From Chitinophagaceae bacterium (GTDB lineage Bacteria; Bacteroidota; Bacteroidia; Chitinophagales; Chitinophagaceae), in assembly GCA_019638615.1 (NCBI GenBank), contig JAHBTL010000017.1:62001-126000 (forward strand): a stretch of DNA of 64,000 nt, given 5' to 3'. This document shows, piece by piece, positions 17,280-26,104 of this stretch. The notes below the pieces were generated by a model. The model searched no databases, had not been told where the DNA came from, and was given only the letters and a program-made list of their open reading frames with translations. How positions within the stretch are numbered: the stretch's first letter is position 1; each line of letters begins with the position of its first letter. The position numbers were made by a program, and so were the translations under genes.

Positions 17280-18593
17280 ATGAATTTCCGCCGTCTGGTA
17301 TATCAAAGTGTTTTGTGGAGAGGGGTGTATTTTGCGTCGGTACTGGGTTTAAATATTATGATCGCCCGCTATTATGAAGCTTCATATAGCGGGCTGATTT
17401 ATTTTGTTACTAACAGCTTTGCGCTTATTGTGGCCATAGGAGGATTCAGTCTTGAATCCGGCATGGGCTATTATGTTGTGTCCGGAAAGATGAAAGCATT
17501 GCCGCTGGCGAATTTTTCGATTGGCTGGGCTTTGACTGCAACGACCGCATCCCTATTGCTGCTGTTGCTGCTGGTTGATACTAATATTATTTCTTCAGCG
17601 TATACTCACTATTTTTTTGCAGCATTCTGTTACATAGCTGGGTGTATGCTGGTTAATTTCTTCACCGCCTTTTTTTATGCGCACAAAGACTTTTTTTCCC
17701 CCAACCTGGTTATGACTATTATCAACATTTTGCTGATTATGTTGATACCTGTCAGTAACAAAGGGCTTTTTAGTAAGGAACAATACATTGATATTTATTT
17801 CGGAGGGTTTCTGCTCCAGGGGCTTGTTTTGGCTTTATTATTTTTTTTGTTTAATAAAACAAGGTCTGTTACCCTGCTTCCATCAAACCAATCCTTAAGG
17901 CAGGTTTTTAAATACGCGTTCCATGCTTTTGGTGCGAACCTTATTTTTTTTCTTTTGTACCGGGTTGATTATTTTTTTGTGGAGAAATATTGCTCAGCCG
18001 GCGATCTGGGTAATTATATACAGGTATCAAAGCTTGTACAGCTCTTTTTGGTATTGCCTGCTATAATAGCAAGTGCCATATTCCCTATGTCCGCTGCCGG
18101 AGATAAAGAAGCGTTGCACAGAGGACTGGCCCAACTCTCCCGTATGCTGGTGTTCGGCTATTGTATGATCTGTATAGTTTTATCTATTGTTGGTTATTGG
18201 TTATTTCCCTGGGTATTTGGAAAGTCTTTTAATAATATGTTTATACCCTTCATTTTGCTGATTCCGGGAATTATAAGTTTGTGCGTAGTGAGTTTGCTGA
18301 GCGCTTATTTTGCCGGGCAGGATAAAGTATGGGTTAATGCGATGGGCTCATTTTGTGGGTTGGTAATGATTGTATTGGGAGATGTGATCTGGATACCGGC
18401 AAATGGCATAGTGGCGGCATCGGCAGTTAGCAGCATCGGATATTGTATGGTTCTTCTTGCATTGTTGTTTGCCTGGCGCAAAGAAAGAGCTCCTTTAAGA
18501 ATACAAGACCTGTTTGTGATAAGACCTGCTGACTTAGATTCTGCTAAAGCAATTTGGCTAAAAATTAGTAATCTGTTAAAAAGTAAACCATGA
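17280..18593 (+). CDS. polysaccharide flippase (Wzx / oligosaccharide translocase type)
   Basis: The 437-residue integral membrane protein has about 12-14 hydrophobic segments spread over its length. It begins FRRLVYQSVLWRGVYFASVLGLNIMIARYY-like (quoted in part), the usual start of MOP-superfamily flippases. These proteins flip undecaprenyl-linked glycan units across the inner membrane. It is the first of four overlapping genes that look like part of a surface-polysaccharide locus; its stop overlaps the next ATG (ATGA). The base composition is AT-richer than in the flanking metabolic genes. Homologues vary so much that the glycan it carries cannot be inferred. Confidence 0.8.
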   Translation: MNFRRLVYQSVLWRGVYFASVLGLNIMIARYYEASYSGLIYFVTNSFALIVAIGGFSLESGMGYYVVSGKMKALPLANFSIGWALTATTASLLLLLLLVDTNIISSAYTHYFFAAFCYIAGCMLVNFFTAFFYAHKDFFSPNLVMTIINILLIMLIPVSNKGLFSKEQYIDIYFGGFLLQGLVLALLFFLFNKTRSVTLLPSNQSLRQVFKYAFHAFGANLIFFLLYRVDYFFVEKYCSAGDLGNYIQVSKLVQLFLVLPAIIASAIFPMSAAGDKEALHRGLAQLSRMLVFGYCMICIVLSIVGYWLFPWVFGKSFNNMFIPFILLIPGIISLCVVSLLSAYFAGQDKVWVNAMGSFCGLVMIVLGDVIWIPANGIVAASAVSSIGYCMVLLALLFAWRKERAPLRIQDLFVIRPADLDSAKAIWLKISNLLKSKP

Positions 18594-19336
18594 GCATATT
18601 AAGTAAATTAAGATGGATTAAAACAGGAGTTGCTTTGATGGGGCTTAAGAAATTATTGAGCAATAGAACAGCGGCTGAGATTGATGAAATTTCAAAATAT
18701 TATTCTAAAAAGATAGGCATTGCAAATCGTATAGATTATATCCTTGCTCATTGTGCTGATAAAAAAGTGCTGCATTTTGGATTTACAGATTATCCTTATA
18801 CTAAAGAAAAAATCAGCAGCTCTGATCTATTGCATTTGCAATTAAAAGAAGTTGCCGCCGAACTTTGGGGAGCTGACAATAATAAAGCGTCAATTTATGA
18901 ATATGTCAGGCTTACGGGAGATACCAATGTTCTGGAGTGTGATATAATGAATATAAAATCTTCTCATGTAAATAAAGATTTTGATATTGTTTTATTAGGT
19001 GAAATAATAGAGCATCTCAAAAACCCACATCAGGCAATAGAGGCGCTTTATGATGCCATATCCGGAAATACTTTGTTGCTGGTAACCACACCTAATTATA
19101 TTTCCCTTCAAAATTTTGCTGCAGGGCTGCATCAAATGGAAATGATCCATCCCGATCATTACTGGTATTTTTCCCCAGTTACATTGCTGAAATTGTTTCC
19201 CGTTGAAAAGTTTGAATTGATTGACCTTAACTTTGGAATGCATTTTCAAAAGGGAAAAGAATTGAACTATGTGCTGAAACAATTTCCTTTTTTGGGTGAG
19301 TGTATTATTGCCGTTCTAAAGAAAAGGTTAACATGA
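18590..19336 (+). CDS. class I SAM-dependent methyltransferase-like protein
   Basis: This 248-residue protein has a Rossmann-type methyltransferase fold by pattern. The first strand and glycine loop are degenerate (KKVLHFGFTDYPY in place of a GxGxG loop), but the acidic post-strand (TNVLECDIMNI), the FDIVLLGEIIEHLKNP motif and NTLLLVTTPNY are typical of the UbiE/Bin3-like group. In a glycan cluster it may methylate a sugar or act as an inactive relative. The weak first motif leaves catalytic activity uncertain. It overlaps both neighbours by four bases. Confidence 0.68.
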   Translation: MSILSKLRWIKTGVALMGLKKLLSNRTAAEIDEISKYYSKKIGIANRIDYILAHCADKKVLHFGFTDYPYTKEKISSSDLLHLQLKEVAAELWGADNNKASIYEYVRLTGDTNVLECDIMNIKSSHVNKDFDIVLLGEIIEHLKNPHQAIEALYDAISGNTLLLVTTPNYISLQNFAAGLHQMEMIHPDHYWYFSPVTLLKLFPVEKFELIDLNFGMHFQKGKELNYVLKQFPFLGECIIAVLKKRLT

Positions 19337-20505
19337 AAATTCTCTGGCTGGCAAGTTGGTATCCTAATAAAATTTCCCCCCTGGATGGTGATTTTATTCA
19401 ACGACATGCAAGGGCTGTGTCGATCTATACTCCATTAACGGTGATCTATGTATTTCAGTACGGGGAGCGTGTTGAAATAGACGAAAACAATATTCAAATC
19501 AATGACCATAAAAATCTGAAGGAAATTATCGTTCAGTTCCGGTTTAAAAGAACAGGTATCCCGGTATTGGATAAAATAAGGTATAATTTAAAATATTACT
19601 CTGTTTACAAAAAAATAATAATGCAACAGGTTGTTGAGAACGGATTACCTGATCTGGTGCATGTTCATGTGCCTATGAAGGCAGGGATTGTGGCAAAATG
19701 GATCAGGCGGAAATGGAAAATCCCTAATATAGTTTCTGAGCATTCGGCTACTTATGTTAAAGGAGCCCCCGATGCATTTGACAATCGTAATTTTTACTTT
19801 CGTAATTCAGTAAAGCGTGTTTTCAGGAATGCTTTACTGGTTTCTTCTGTTTCGGAACATGATGGTAGAATACTACAACAAAGGTTTGGCTTAAAACTGG
19901 TAAAAGTGATCCGGAATGTTGTTGATACAAATTATTTTTCCTTTAAACCCGTTTATGACAAAACCCGTTTCAGATTTGTGCATGTTTCTGCAATGCATTA
20001 TCAAAAAAATACAGACGGTATACTTCGTGCATGTGCTGGTTTAAAAAAAATAAGAACAGACTGGGAACTGGGACTTGTTGGCCCGGTGAATGCCGGGATA
20101 GAACGGTTAATAGATGAATTGGATTTAAACAGTGAGGTGCTGATATCAGGCCAAATAAGCAACAAGGAGGTAGCGGAACATTTAAAAAAAGCATCTGCAC
20201 TTGTGATGTTCAGCCGTTACGAAAATTTTCCTTGTACAATCATTGAGGCGTTGTGCTGCGGGCTGCCGGTAATTGCTACAAAAGTAGGAGGGATTGAGGA
20301 AGCGGTTAATGCGTCAAACGGGTATCTCGTTCGATCGGAGGATGAACAGGAACTGCGAAGAGCAATGCTTGATATGATGGAAAACTATGAATTATTTAAC
20401 CGAGAGAAGATTGCTGATGAAGCAAAAAAAATATATTCTTATGAAAGAATAGGCGGTCAGTTTTGGGATATTTATCAGCAAGCTTTAAATGAAAAAAGTG
20501 TATGA
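19333..20505 (+). CDS. glycosyltransferase, GT4 family
   Basis: The 390-residue GT-B fold enzyme begins MKILWLASWYPNK. The acceptor-side block is SEHSATYVKG (about 135), and the donor domain starts at RFVHVSAMHYQKNTDGI. The diagnostic GT4 region EALCCGLPVIATKVGGIEEAV (quoted in part) contains the EX7E-type motif that binds the nucleotide sugar. It adds a sugar to a lipid-linked glycan on the cytoplasmic face of the membrane; donor and acceptor are unknown. The start at 19333 overlaps the methyltransferase stop by four bases; an earlier in-frame start at 19300 lies inside the previous gene and is unlikely. Confidence 0.88.
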   Translation: MKILWLASWYPNKISPLDGDFIQRHARAVSIYTPLTVIYVFQYGERVEIDENNIQINDHKNLKEIIVQFRFKRTGIPVLDKIRYNLKYYSVYKKIIMQQVVENGLPDLVHVHVPMKAGIVAKWIRRKWKIPNIVSEHSATYVKGAPDAFDNRNFYFRNSVKRVFRNALLVSSVSEHDGRILQQRFGLKLVKVIRNVVDTNYFSFKPVYDKTRFRFVHVSAMHYQKNTDGILRACAGLKKIRTDWELGLVGPVNAGIERLIDELDLNSEVLISGQISNKEVAEHLKKASALVMFSRYENFPCTIIEALCCGLPVIATKVGGIEEAVNASNGYLVRSEDEQELRRAMLDMMENYELFNREKIADEAKKIYSYERIGGQFWDIYQQALNEKSV

Positions 20506-21566
20506 ATAAATATCTTATTGATTATCTCAGGTGTTCTCTTTGCAAAAATGAGCTGACTTACCTGCCATTTGCAACTGGGCAAAAAGGCACCAATGACAGC
20601 CGGGAGATGGAAACAGATGGCTGCCTGCGTTGCAGTTGCGGAATGATTTTCCCGATTATTGGTGGAGTACCGCGATTATTGCCGGAAAGTTTCCTTGATT
20701 ATGAAACTGTAATTGAAAAAAATATACCCGGTTACCATATTGTCAGGTCGAAGATCCTTGCCAGTTATAAAGAAATAATAGACTTTTCCACTACACGTAA
20801 TAGATCCATTAAACAAACTTTTGGTTTTGAATGGAGCTTGTTGCAAACCAGTGAACAGGTAAATGTTTGGGACCTTAACGACCGGCAGTTCGAAGACCAA
20901 CTTTGGAATGAATTAAAAGCTGAAGAAACCGATTTTAAAAATGCGACAGCGATAGATGTAGGGTGCGGGCATGGCAGGTCGGGAATGCTCCTGGCCGAAA
21001 AGTGCTCCATCGTATTTTGTTTGGATATAGGGCGTAGTGTTGAACATGCAGCCAAAATAAACAGCAGAATGAACTGTATTTTTATTCAGGCAGATTTGAA
21101 TCATCTTCCGTTTGCAAACGGGTCTTTCGACATTGTATATTCAAGTGGTGTGCTGCACCATAATCCCGATACGAAGGCTGCATTCAGTAAGGTTTCGGCG
21201 TTAGTAAAAAAAGGTGGAATACTTTGTGTGTGGCTTTATAAGCCCTTTCATAACAGCATACACAAGGTAATGCTTGGTTTAAGAAATATTACTACCAGAC
21301 TCCCCCTGAAGCTGCAGTTCTGGCTTTACTTTTTTACCCTTTTGCCAATACACAAAATTATGGGGCTCCTAAAAGGGAAAAGTAAAAGCTGGCGTGAAAT
21401 AATGATTAATCAGCTGGATATGCTAAGTCCTAAATACAGGCACGAACATGCTCCCTATGAAGTTGAAGCCTGGTTTAAAGCTGCAATGTATACCAATGTT
21501 GAAATGACAACCACCAACAACTATGGATTTTCTATGAGGGGAACGCTTGCAGAAGATGCTAAATGA
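20502..21566 (+). CDS. methyltransferase with N-terminal zinc ribbon
   Basis: The 354-residue protein starts with a Trm112-like zinc ribbon: C11 and C14 (RCSLCKNEL), then C41, C44 and C46 (DGCLRCSCGMIFP) before a GGVPRLL motif. A class I methyltransferase domain follows from about residue 148, with the SAM loop IDVGCGHGRSG (151-161), the acidic CLDIG strand end and FDIVYSSGVLHHNPD. This arrangement is common among methyltransferases found in O-antigen and capsule loci. It is the last gene of the glycan group and converges on kdsA with five bases between stops. Confidence 0.85.
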   Translation: MNKYLIDYLRCSLCKNELTYLPFATGQKGTNDSREMETDGCLRCSCGMIFPIIGGVPRLLPESFLDYETVIEKNIPGYHIVRSKILASYKEIIDFSTTRNRSIKQTFGFEWSLLQTSEQVNVWDLNDRQFEDQLWNELKAEETDFKNATAIDVGCGHGRSGMLLAEKCSIVFCLDIGRSVEHAAKINSRMNCIFIQADLNHLPFANGSFDIVYSSGVLHHNPDTKAAFSKVSALVKKGGILCVWLYKPFHNSIHKVMLGLRNITTRLPLKLQFWLYFFTLLPIHKIMGLLKGKSKSWREIMINQLDMLSPKYRHEHAPYEVEAWFKAAMYTNVEMTTTNNYGFSMRGTLAEDAK

Positions 21567-21571
21567 AATGA

Positions 21572-22393
21572 TCAAACCACTGCCTCCCTCACTTTCAGCA
21601 AACGCTTTAATAAATCTTCCAGCAGATCCAGTTTCAGCATATTGGCGCCATCGCTTTTGGCAAGCGCCGGATTGGGATGTGTTTCTATGAACAAGCCATC
21701 GGCGCCGGCGGCAATAGCGGCTTTGGCTATGGTACCTATCAACTGCGGGTTGCCGCCGGTAACGCCTGTTGTTTGGTTGGGTTGCTGCAGCGAATGGGTG
21801 CAATCCATTACTACAGGCACGCCTTGTTCCTGCATCCAGGGTATGTTCCTGTAATCCACTACCAGGTCCTGGTAGCCGAAAGTAGTGCCCCGTTCCGTTA
21901 AAATGATTTTATTGTTGCCTGCATTCCTTATTTTTTCTACGGCAAATTTCATGGCAGGACCGCTCAGGAACTGTCCTTTTTTTACGTTTACAATTTTTTC
22001 TGTGTCTGCCGCGGCCAATAACAGGTCGGTTTGCCGGCACAAAAAAGCTGGTATCTGCAATATGTCAATATACTCGGCAGCCGGAGCGGCTTCATCGTGC
22101 GCATGTATATCCGAAGTGGTGGGAAGCCCAAACTTTTGCCCCATTTTTTTTACAATAGCCAGTGCATTTTCATCGCCTATTCCTGTAAACGAAGCAGCGC
22201 TTGTACGGTTGGCTTTACGGTACGATGCCTTGAAGATATAAGGTATTCCCAGGTTTTTACAAATGGTAAACACCTTTTCGGCAACTTCCGTTACCAGTGC
22301 TTCGCTTTCTACCACACATGGCCCTGCAATCAGGAAAAAATTTTTTTCGTTGTAGGATTGTTCCTTGAATATGTCTTTTAAAAATTGTTCCAT
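21572..22393 (-). CDS. kdsA: 3-deoxy-8-phosphooctulonate synthase (KDO-8-P synthase)
   Basis: This 273-residue enzyme condenses phosphoenolpyruvate with arabinose 5-phosphate to make KDO 8-phosphate for the lipid A-core region of LPS. It has the conserved AGPCVVES, FKASYRKANRTS, TSDIHAHDE, LQIPAFLCRQTDLL, LTERGTTFGY and MDCTHSLQQPN blocks. Cys26 in AGPCVVES marks the metal-dependent class, since the metal-independent enzymes (E. coli type) have Asn at this position. It faces the surface-glycan genes tail to tail. No other KDO genes are in the window. Confidence 0.94.
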   Translation of the reverse strand: MEQFLKDIFKEQSYNEKNFFLIAGPCVVESEALVTEVAEKVFTICKNLGIPYIFKASYRKANRTSAASFTGIGDENALAIVKKMGQKFGLPTTSDIHAHDEAAPAAEYIDILQIPAFLCRQTDLLLAAADTEKIVNVKKGQFLSGPAMKFAVEKIRNAGNNKIILTERGTTFGYQDLVVDYRNIPWMQEQGVPVVMDCTHSLQQPNQTTGVTGGNPQLIGTIAKAAIAAGADGLFIETHPNPALAKSDGANMLKLDLLEDLLKRLLKVREAVV

Positions 22394-22500
22394 ATCGGAG
22401 TTTGTTGTTTGGAGTTTATGGTTTGTAGTTTATTGTTTCTATCTAACCTTACGCCTTATCCCTTATACCTTACACCTTTGTTATGCTGATTGCCCACATC
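22394..22500. repeat. intergenic degenerate short-period repeat
   Basis: The gap between kdsA and the AraC gene holds a run of GTTT-spaced words (GTTTGTTGTTTGGAGTTTATGG, in part, then GTAGTTTATTGTTTC) followed by CCTTA-spaced words (ACCTTACGCCTTATCCCTTA). The same two word families recur in other gaps of this window (27.2, 30.7, 46.0, 47.6 and 53.1 kb). There is no ORF. Confidence 0.6.
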
Positions 22501-23376
22501 CTATTTTGTTTCCCTGAACTTTTTGGGCGATGTGCCCATCACCTGTTTAAATGACCTGGAAAAGCTATACTGGTCAAGGTAGCCCATTTCTTCGGCAATT
22601 TGCTTTATAGGCATCTTGGTAACTTTTAATAGCTGACTTGCTTTTTGTATTTTTAAGGAAGTATACAGTTGTATGGGGGAATAATGTGTTTTTTGTTTAA
22701 ATAATGCGGAAAGATAGGAAGCCGATACATGCGCTTTGGATGCCAGGTCGTCAAGGGTAAGGTTTTCGTGCAAATGATCTTTCATAATAATAATACATCT
22801 CTCAATAATATTATCAATGCCTTTTTTCATGTAGTTGAATACAGTAAGCCTGAACGTTCCCAGGAAGCTGTAAAACCTGAAGTTGGCGTATAAAAGGTTT
22901 TCCATATTCTCCATTAAATCCAGATGGTGCATGATGTCCTGGAACTGGGCAATGCGTCCGACAAGAGGAGGGGTTGTCTGGTCAATATTTTTTTTATCGC
23001 GCAAAAGATATTTGTACATGTCTTCGCCTATAGTGCCGTTGAATTTTACAAAATAAATGCTCCACTGTCCTGAAGTGTCTGTGCCCAGTTGAACCAGGTT
23101 CTTTTTAGGAAGAACAACAAAATGGTTGGCATTCAGGATCTGCATTTTGTTATTCAGCTTATACCACCCGCTTCCGCTTACACAATACGCAAGAATATAG
23201 TCGGGGTTATTCCTGGGAACTTCCTTTTCAAACAAACTGTGTTCAGGATAAAATGCTATTTCTGTTATGTATAGATTTTTACCGATAGGATGGTTGTCTA
23301 ACCTGCCTCTTAACCGGGCGGGCAGGAGCCAGTGAGACCGGGCTGTGGTTTCGGTATGGCGAGCATTTTCTTTCAT
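22501..23376 (-). CDS. AraC-family transcriptional regulator
   Basis: The 291-residue regulator has an N-terminal cupin-like ligand-binding domain (about residues 30-165, with GSGWYKLNNKMQILNANHFVVLP). A C-terminal AraC/XylS double helix-turn-helix follows (about 195-290: LTLDDLASKAHVSASYLSALFKQ, quoted in part, and the signature IKQIAEEMGYLDQYSFSRSFKQ). It is divergent from the symporter, DHDPS-like and sialidase-like genes and is their likely regulator, sensing the imported sugar. I chose the ATG at 23376; a TTG at 23388 is possible. A nested inverted repeat lies between it and the symporter. Confidence 0.87.
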   Translation of the reverse strand: MKENARHTETTARSHWLLPARLRGRLDNHPIGKNLYITEIAFYPEHSLFEKEVPRNNPDYILAYCVSGSGWYKLNNKMQILNANHFVVLPKKNLVQLGTDTSGQWSIYFVKFNGTIGEDMYKYLLRDKKNIDQTTPPLVGRIAQFQDIMHHLDLMENMENLLYANFRFYSFLGTFRLTVFNYMKKGIDNIIERCIIIMKDHLHENLTLDDLASKAHVSASYLSALFKQKTHYSPIQLYTSLKIQKASQLLKVTKMPIKQIAEEMGYLDQYSFSRSFKQVMGTSPKKFRETK

Positions 23377-23418
23377 TGATATACTCAATGTTTGACAGTT
23401 ATTTTTTGGCGGACTAAA

Positions 23419-23457
23419 AATAGCATTTATTGCATCTCAATAATAATTTATGCTATT
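23419..23457. promoter_or_regulatory. nested inverted repeat between the AraC gene and the symporter operon
   Basis: Outer arms AATAGCAT (23419-23426) and ATGCTATT (23450-23457) are perfect inverted repeats. Inside them TTATTG (23427-23432) and CAATAA (23438-23443) form a second pair around CATCT. The site lies 43 bases before the regulator start and about 90 before the symporter ATG, a suitable place for regulator binding. A TTG-N20-AAACTTTG promoter candidate for the symporter lies at 23477-23507. Confidence 0.45.
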
Positions 23458-23546
23458 CTTTTTATAACAATTAACATTGGCGGCTTTTTGATTTTGAATA
23501 AACTTTGATTTATACACACCCATTAGACAAACTTACTGATCCTGAC

Positions 23547-25073
23547 ATGCAACACTTACCCCTGATTGATTTACTGGTTATATTGATATACCTCCTTAGC
23601 ATGGTACTGGTAGGTGTATATTTTTCAAGAAAAAATAAAAATGCGCAGCAATTCACCACCGCATCGGGCAGTATTCCCGGCTGGGCGTTGGGTATTTCGC
23701 TGTACGCTACTTTTTTAAGCAGCAATACTTTTTTAGGGGTTCCCGGAAAGGCTTTTGGCAGTAACTGGAATTCTTTTGTATTCAGCCTGTCGATGCCGCT
23801 TGCCGCATTCTTTGCAGCAAAATATTTTGTTCCCTTTTACAGGACAAACGGGGAGGTCAGCGCATATACCCATCTTGAACACCGGTTTGGCCCCTGGGCC
23901 AGGACCTATGCCATGGTTTGTTTTATACTTACCCAGTTGGCCAGGATGGGCACCATATTTTTTGGCATTGCGCTTACGTTGCAGGCTTTGACCGGAGTGG
24001 ACATGAAAACGATCATGATCGTAACCGGCATCTGCATTATCCTCTATACGGTAATGGGAGGTATTGAAGCGGTTATATGGACGGAAGTGGTGCAGGGCAT
24101 CATTAAAACCATTGGCGCTTTCCTGGTGCTTTATATCATTTTGCGTGAAATGAAAGGCGGTATCGCAGACATATACCGCATCGGGATGGCGGAAAATAAG
24201 TTCTCGTTAGGAAGCTTTGACATCACCGACTTTTCAAGCTCTACTTTCTGGGTTATTTTTTTATACGGCTTTTTTATCAATCTGAACAACTTTGGGATGG
24301 ATCAGAACTATGTGCAGCGATACCATACCGCGAAAAGTGAAAAAGAAGCTGCCAGGAGCATTTGGCTCTGTGTGTATTGGTACGTGCCGGTTTCGCTGTT
24401 GTTTTTTATAATAGGAACAGCCCTGTACGCCTATTTTACGGAACATCCTGAATTATTGCTCACGATTAAGCAGCAGGTGGCTGCGGAAAAAAATGTGGAC
24501 ATCAACTCGCTGAAGCCCGCAGACTATGGAGATAAAATTCTTCCTTTTTTCATGGTATCAAAAGTGCCTCACGGTCTCGTAGGATTAATAATAGCCGCTA
24601 TTTTGTCGGCTGCCATGAGCACCATCAGCAGTGGTATGAACAGTTCGGCTACTGTTTTTTTAAAAGATATCTATCAGCGTTATATCAACCCAAACCCGGG
24701 CCCAAAAAAGGAATTGCGGATACTGTATATCGTTACAGCGCTTACGGGCATATTGTCCATTGTATTTGGAATTGCACTGATAGGAGTAGGGAGCATACTG
24801 GATATATGGTGGGAACTGGCGGGCATTTTTGCAGGGGGAATGTTGGGACTGTTCCTGCTGGGCATCATTTCTAAAAAAGCAAAAAACGCAGAAGCGGTAA
24901 CGGCTACAATAATAGGCATCGTGGTGATTGTATGGATGTCGTTATCTAAAAGGTTCCCTCCGGAACTGGATCACCTGAAGAGCCCCTTGCATGTGAACAT
25001 GGTTATTGTGGTGGGCACGCTTACTATTTTCCTGGTAGGGCTATTGCTTGCCAGGTTGCGAAGACAAAATTGA
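23547..25073 (+). CDS. sodium:solute symporter (SSS family)
   Basis: This 508-residue inner-membrane transporter has the 13-14 hydrophobic segments expected of the SSS family (LeuT fold). Recognisable blocks are YFSRKNKNAQQFTTASGSIPGWALG (quoted in part), the unwound-helix region SLYATFLSSNTFLGVPG, and the Na2-site region AILSAAMSTISSGMNSSATVFLKD (quoted in part). It would couple uptake of an organic solute to sodium. Downstream genes for an aldolase of the NanA family and a sialidase suggest a sialic-acid-like sugar. The ATG at 23547 fits the family N-terminus; an earlier TTG at 23505 lies on the promoter. Confidence 0.86.
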   Translation: MQHLPLIDLLVILIYLLSMVLVGVYFSRKNKNAQQFTTASGSIPGWALGISLYATFLSSNTFLGVPGKAFGSNWNSFVFSLSMPLAAFFAAKYFVPFYRTNGEVSAYTHLEHRFGPWARTYAMVCFILTQLARMGTIFFGIALTLQALTGVDMKTIMIVTGICIILYTVMGGIEAVIWTEVVQGIIKTIGAFLVLYIILREMKGGIADIYRIGMAENKFSLGSFDITDFSSSTFWVIFLYGFFINLNNFGMDQNYVQRYHTAKSEKEAARSIWLCVYWYVPVSLLFFIIGTALYAYFTEHPELLLTIKQQVAAEKNVDINSLKPADYGDKILPFFMVSKVPHGLVGLIIAAILSAAMSTISSGMNSSATVFLKDIYQRYINPNPGPKKELRILYIVTALTGILSIVFGIALIGVGSILDIWWELAGIFAGGMLGLFLLGIISKKAKNAEAVTATIIGIVVIVWMSLSKRFPPELDHLKSPLHVNMVIVVGTLTIFLVGLLLARLRRQN

Positions 25074-25129
25074 TTGCGTGGTAAATACGATTTGTTGTTA
25101 AAAAACCAAATAAAATCAAAACAAATTTT

Positions 25130-26068
25130 ATGTCTAAAAAATTTGTTCCTGTAATGATCACACCGTTCACACCGCAGGCGAAAATAGATTTTGATATGCT
25201 GAAAAAGCTGATTGATTTTTACCTGGCGGCGGGTGTAAAAGGCTTGTTTGCGAATTGCCTTTCCAGTGAAATGTATAGCATTAGTGAAGAAGAAAGACTG
25301 GCCCTTACCAAAGCCGTGGTAGAGCACGTAAATGGCCGGGTGCCGGTAGTAGCTACCGGGTCGTTTGGATTGACCATTGAAGATAAAGCGACATTTGCTA
25401 AAAAGATGTATGATACAGGCGTCGATTCTGTGGTGTTGATTACCGCACACTATGCCGGACAGGAAGAAGGCGATGAATTGTTGCTTCAGCGATTTGAAAA
25501 AATGCTTTCGTTAACAGGCAATATTCCTTTAGGACTGTATGAGTGCCCTGTGCCCTATAAAAGGCTGGTGAGTCCCGAAATGTTGAAAACACTTGTTTCC
25601 ACCGGGAGAATGCATTATCATAAAGATACCTGTTGCAATGTGGAGCAGGTGAAAGCAAAGCTGGAAGCGATCAAAGGCAGCAATATGCAGTTTTATGACG
25701 CACATACGCCCAATGGAATTGCTTCTATGAGAATGGGAGCAGCCGGTTTGTCGTCTATCGCCGGAAATTTTTACCCGGAAATACTGGTATGGTTATGTGA
25801 ACATGTAGACGATCTCTCTAAACAACAGGAACTGGAATGGATCCAGGCTGAGCTTACAAGGATGGATTCCTTAGTTCATAAGGTGTATCCTATGAGCTCT
25901 AAATTTTTCCTTCAGCTCAGGGGATTACCTATACACACCATCAGCAGATCGCACGCAATGGAACCTACTCCGAAAGAAAAAGCCGCCATACACTCTATAC
26001 TTGATACATTAAAGACATGGTGTGAAAAGCTGGATATTAAGGAAGTGGCGTATGAAGATGTAGTGTAG
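25130..26068 (+). CDS. DHDPS/N-acetylneuraminate lyase family aldolase
   Basis: The 312-residue class I aldolase of the DapA/NanA family has the Schiff-base lysine K165 (MHYHKDTCCN), the catalytic tyrosine Y137 (LGLYECPVPYKR) and the pyruvate-carboxylate site SSEMYSISEEER near residue 45, which replaces the usual G-T/S-T/S-GE. Enzymes of this family add or remove pyruvate. Its location behind a sugar symporter and before a sialidase-like lipoprotein favours cleavage of a nonulosonic acid over lysine synthesis. The substrate is not certain, because the family includes many functions and the pyruvate-site loop is atypical. Confidence 0.75.
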   Translation: MSKKFVPVMITPFTPQAKIDFDMLKKLIDFYLAAGVKGLFANCLSSEMYSISEEERLALTKAVVEHVNGRVPVVATGSFGLTIEDKATFAKKMYDTGVDSVVLITAHYAGQEEGDELLLQRFEKMLSLTGNIPLGLYECPVPYKRLVSPEMLKTLVSTGRMHYHKDTCCNVEQVKAKLEAIKGSNMQFYDAHTPNGIASMRMGAAGLSSIAGNFYPEILVWLCEHVDDLSKQQELEWIQAELTRMDSLVHKVYPMSSKFFLQLRGLPIHTISRSHAMEPTPKEKAAIHSILDTLKTWCEKLDIKEVAYEDVV

Positions 26069-26104
26069 CGTATTAGTTATTGTTTGTTTTATAAAGTTGT
26101 ACAA

